Shown here: positions 63,898 through 64,000 of the stretch, piece after piece
Layout: each line of letters starts with the position of its first letter
Position numbering within the stretch: position 1 is the first letter of the stretch
Assembly (NCBI RefSeq): GCF_965214215.1
Contig: NZ_CBDCBD010000002.1
Location: 1-64,000 of the forward strand
Length of the DNA stretch: 64,000 nucleotides
Reading direction: 5' to 3'
Origin: Poriferisodalis sp965214215
GTDB taxonomy: Bacteria; Actinomycetota; Acidimicrobiia; Acidimicrobiales; Poriferisodalaceae
Position numbers and translations under genes: made by a program
The notes under the pieces: generated by a model
The model's input: the letters and a program-made list of their open reading frames with translations, nothing else
Told to the model about the DNA's origin: nothing
The model's database searches: none

Positions 63898-64000
63898 TCA
63901 GCCGCGATCGAGCGCCGTCCGGTAGGAGGCCACGAGCTCGCCCACCGCCTCGGGGCCGTCGGACATCAGCGTCCGGACGACGGTGGAACCGATGATGGCG
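63898..64000 (-). CDS. trpA: Tryptophan synthase alpha chain, C-terminal end
   Basis: Only the last 33 codons are inside the window; the gene continues past the right edge. AIIGSTVVRTLMSDGPEAVG followed by ELVASYRTALD matches the end of TrpA, where the glycine-serine turn after the eighth strand binds phosphate. The call rests on this short stretch. Confidence 0.65.
   Translation of the reverse strand, partial: AIIGSTVVRTLMSDGPEAVGELVASYRTALDRG

Overview
The window reads as chromosomal DNA of a GC-rich actinomycete, most likely of the Acidimicrobiia type. Evidence for Actinomycetota: a mycothiol-dependent formaldehyde dehydrogenase (mscR), an ANTAR response regulator of the PdtaR type, an acidic zinc-ribbon protein of the DUF4193 kind, and two actinobacterial neighbourhoods in recognisable order (uvrC-rapZ-gap-pgk-tpiA; uvrA / uvrB / coaE / rpsA / polA / pdtaR). 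The class-level guess is an inference from the mix of CaiB, MaoC, acyl-CoA dehydrogenase and P450 genes.

Layout. 0-6.5 kb: polyhydroxyalkanoate (PHA) and lipid-granule locus (patatin, class III-like PHA synthase, granule protein with a Lys/Ala tail, MarR regulator with a palindromic site, hydrolase, acyl-CoA ligase, XRE regulator, phasin-like protein). 6.6-12.8 kb: lower glycolysis plus rapZ and uvrC, all on the minus strand; yvcK and whiA are absent from their usual place, and the start of tpiA is duplicated. 12.9-18.5 kb: one plus-strand operon joining a periplasmic binding lipoprotein and a membrane histidine kinase to a partner-switching set (STAS antagonist, receiver-PP2C phosphatase, anti-sigma-like kinase). 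18.5-31.5 kb: DNA repair and housekeeping genes and a tRNA-Leu(CAA). 31.7-36.2 kb: type II fatty-acid synthesis operon fabD-fabH-fabG-acpP-fabF, with an extra C-terminal barrel on FabD.

36.2-46.1 kb: acyl-CoA and degradative genes (serine hydrolase, a frame-disrupted CapA-like lipoprotein, a tandem CaiB/BaiF transferase, acyl-CoA dehydrogenase, a split MaoC hydratase, a 25-codon remnant of an enoyl-CoA hydratase, a stand-alone PaaA-like di-iron protein). 46.3-57.4 kb: a branched-chain-type ABC importer (LivK-F-H and a fused LivM-LivG), two divergent glutamine-synthetase-like ligases, two cytochromes P450 and a class I amidotransferase. Together these resemble gamma-glutamylation routes for breaking down amines and form the best candidate for an undescribed pathway here. 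57.4-59.3 kb: an HSL-type esterase and an SDR. 59.3-62.4 kb: a small accessory block with two adjacent AAA+-type ATPases, a strong AT-rich inverted repeat over the first start codon, and a divergent small HTH protein. 62.4-64 kb: fabZ, a cytochrome c, a small Cys/His protein and the end of trpA.

A roughly 60-bp GC-rich intergenic repeat family occurs five times at four loci. No CRISPR array, rRNA, insertion sequence, transposase or phage gene was seen. No stretch longer than about 300 bp lacks a gene.
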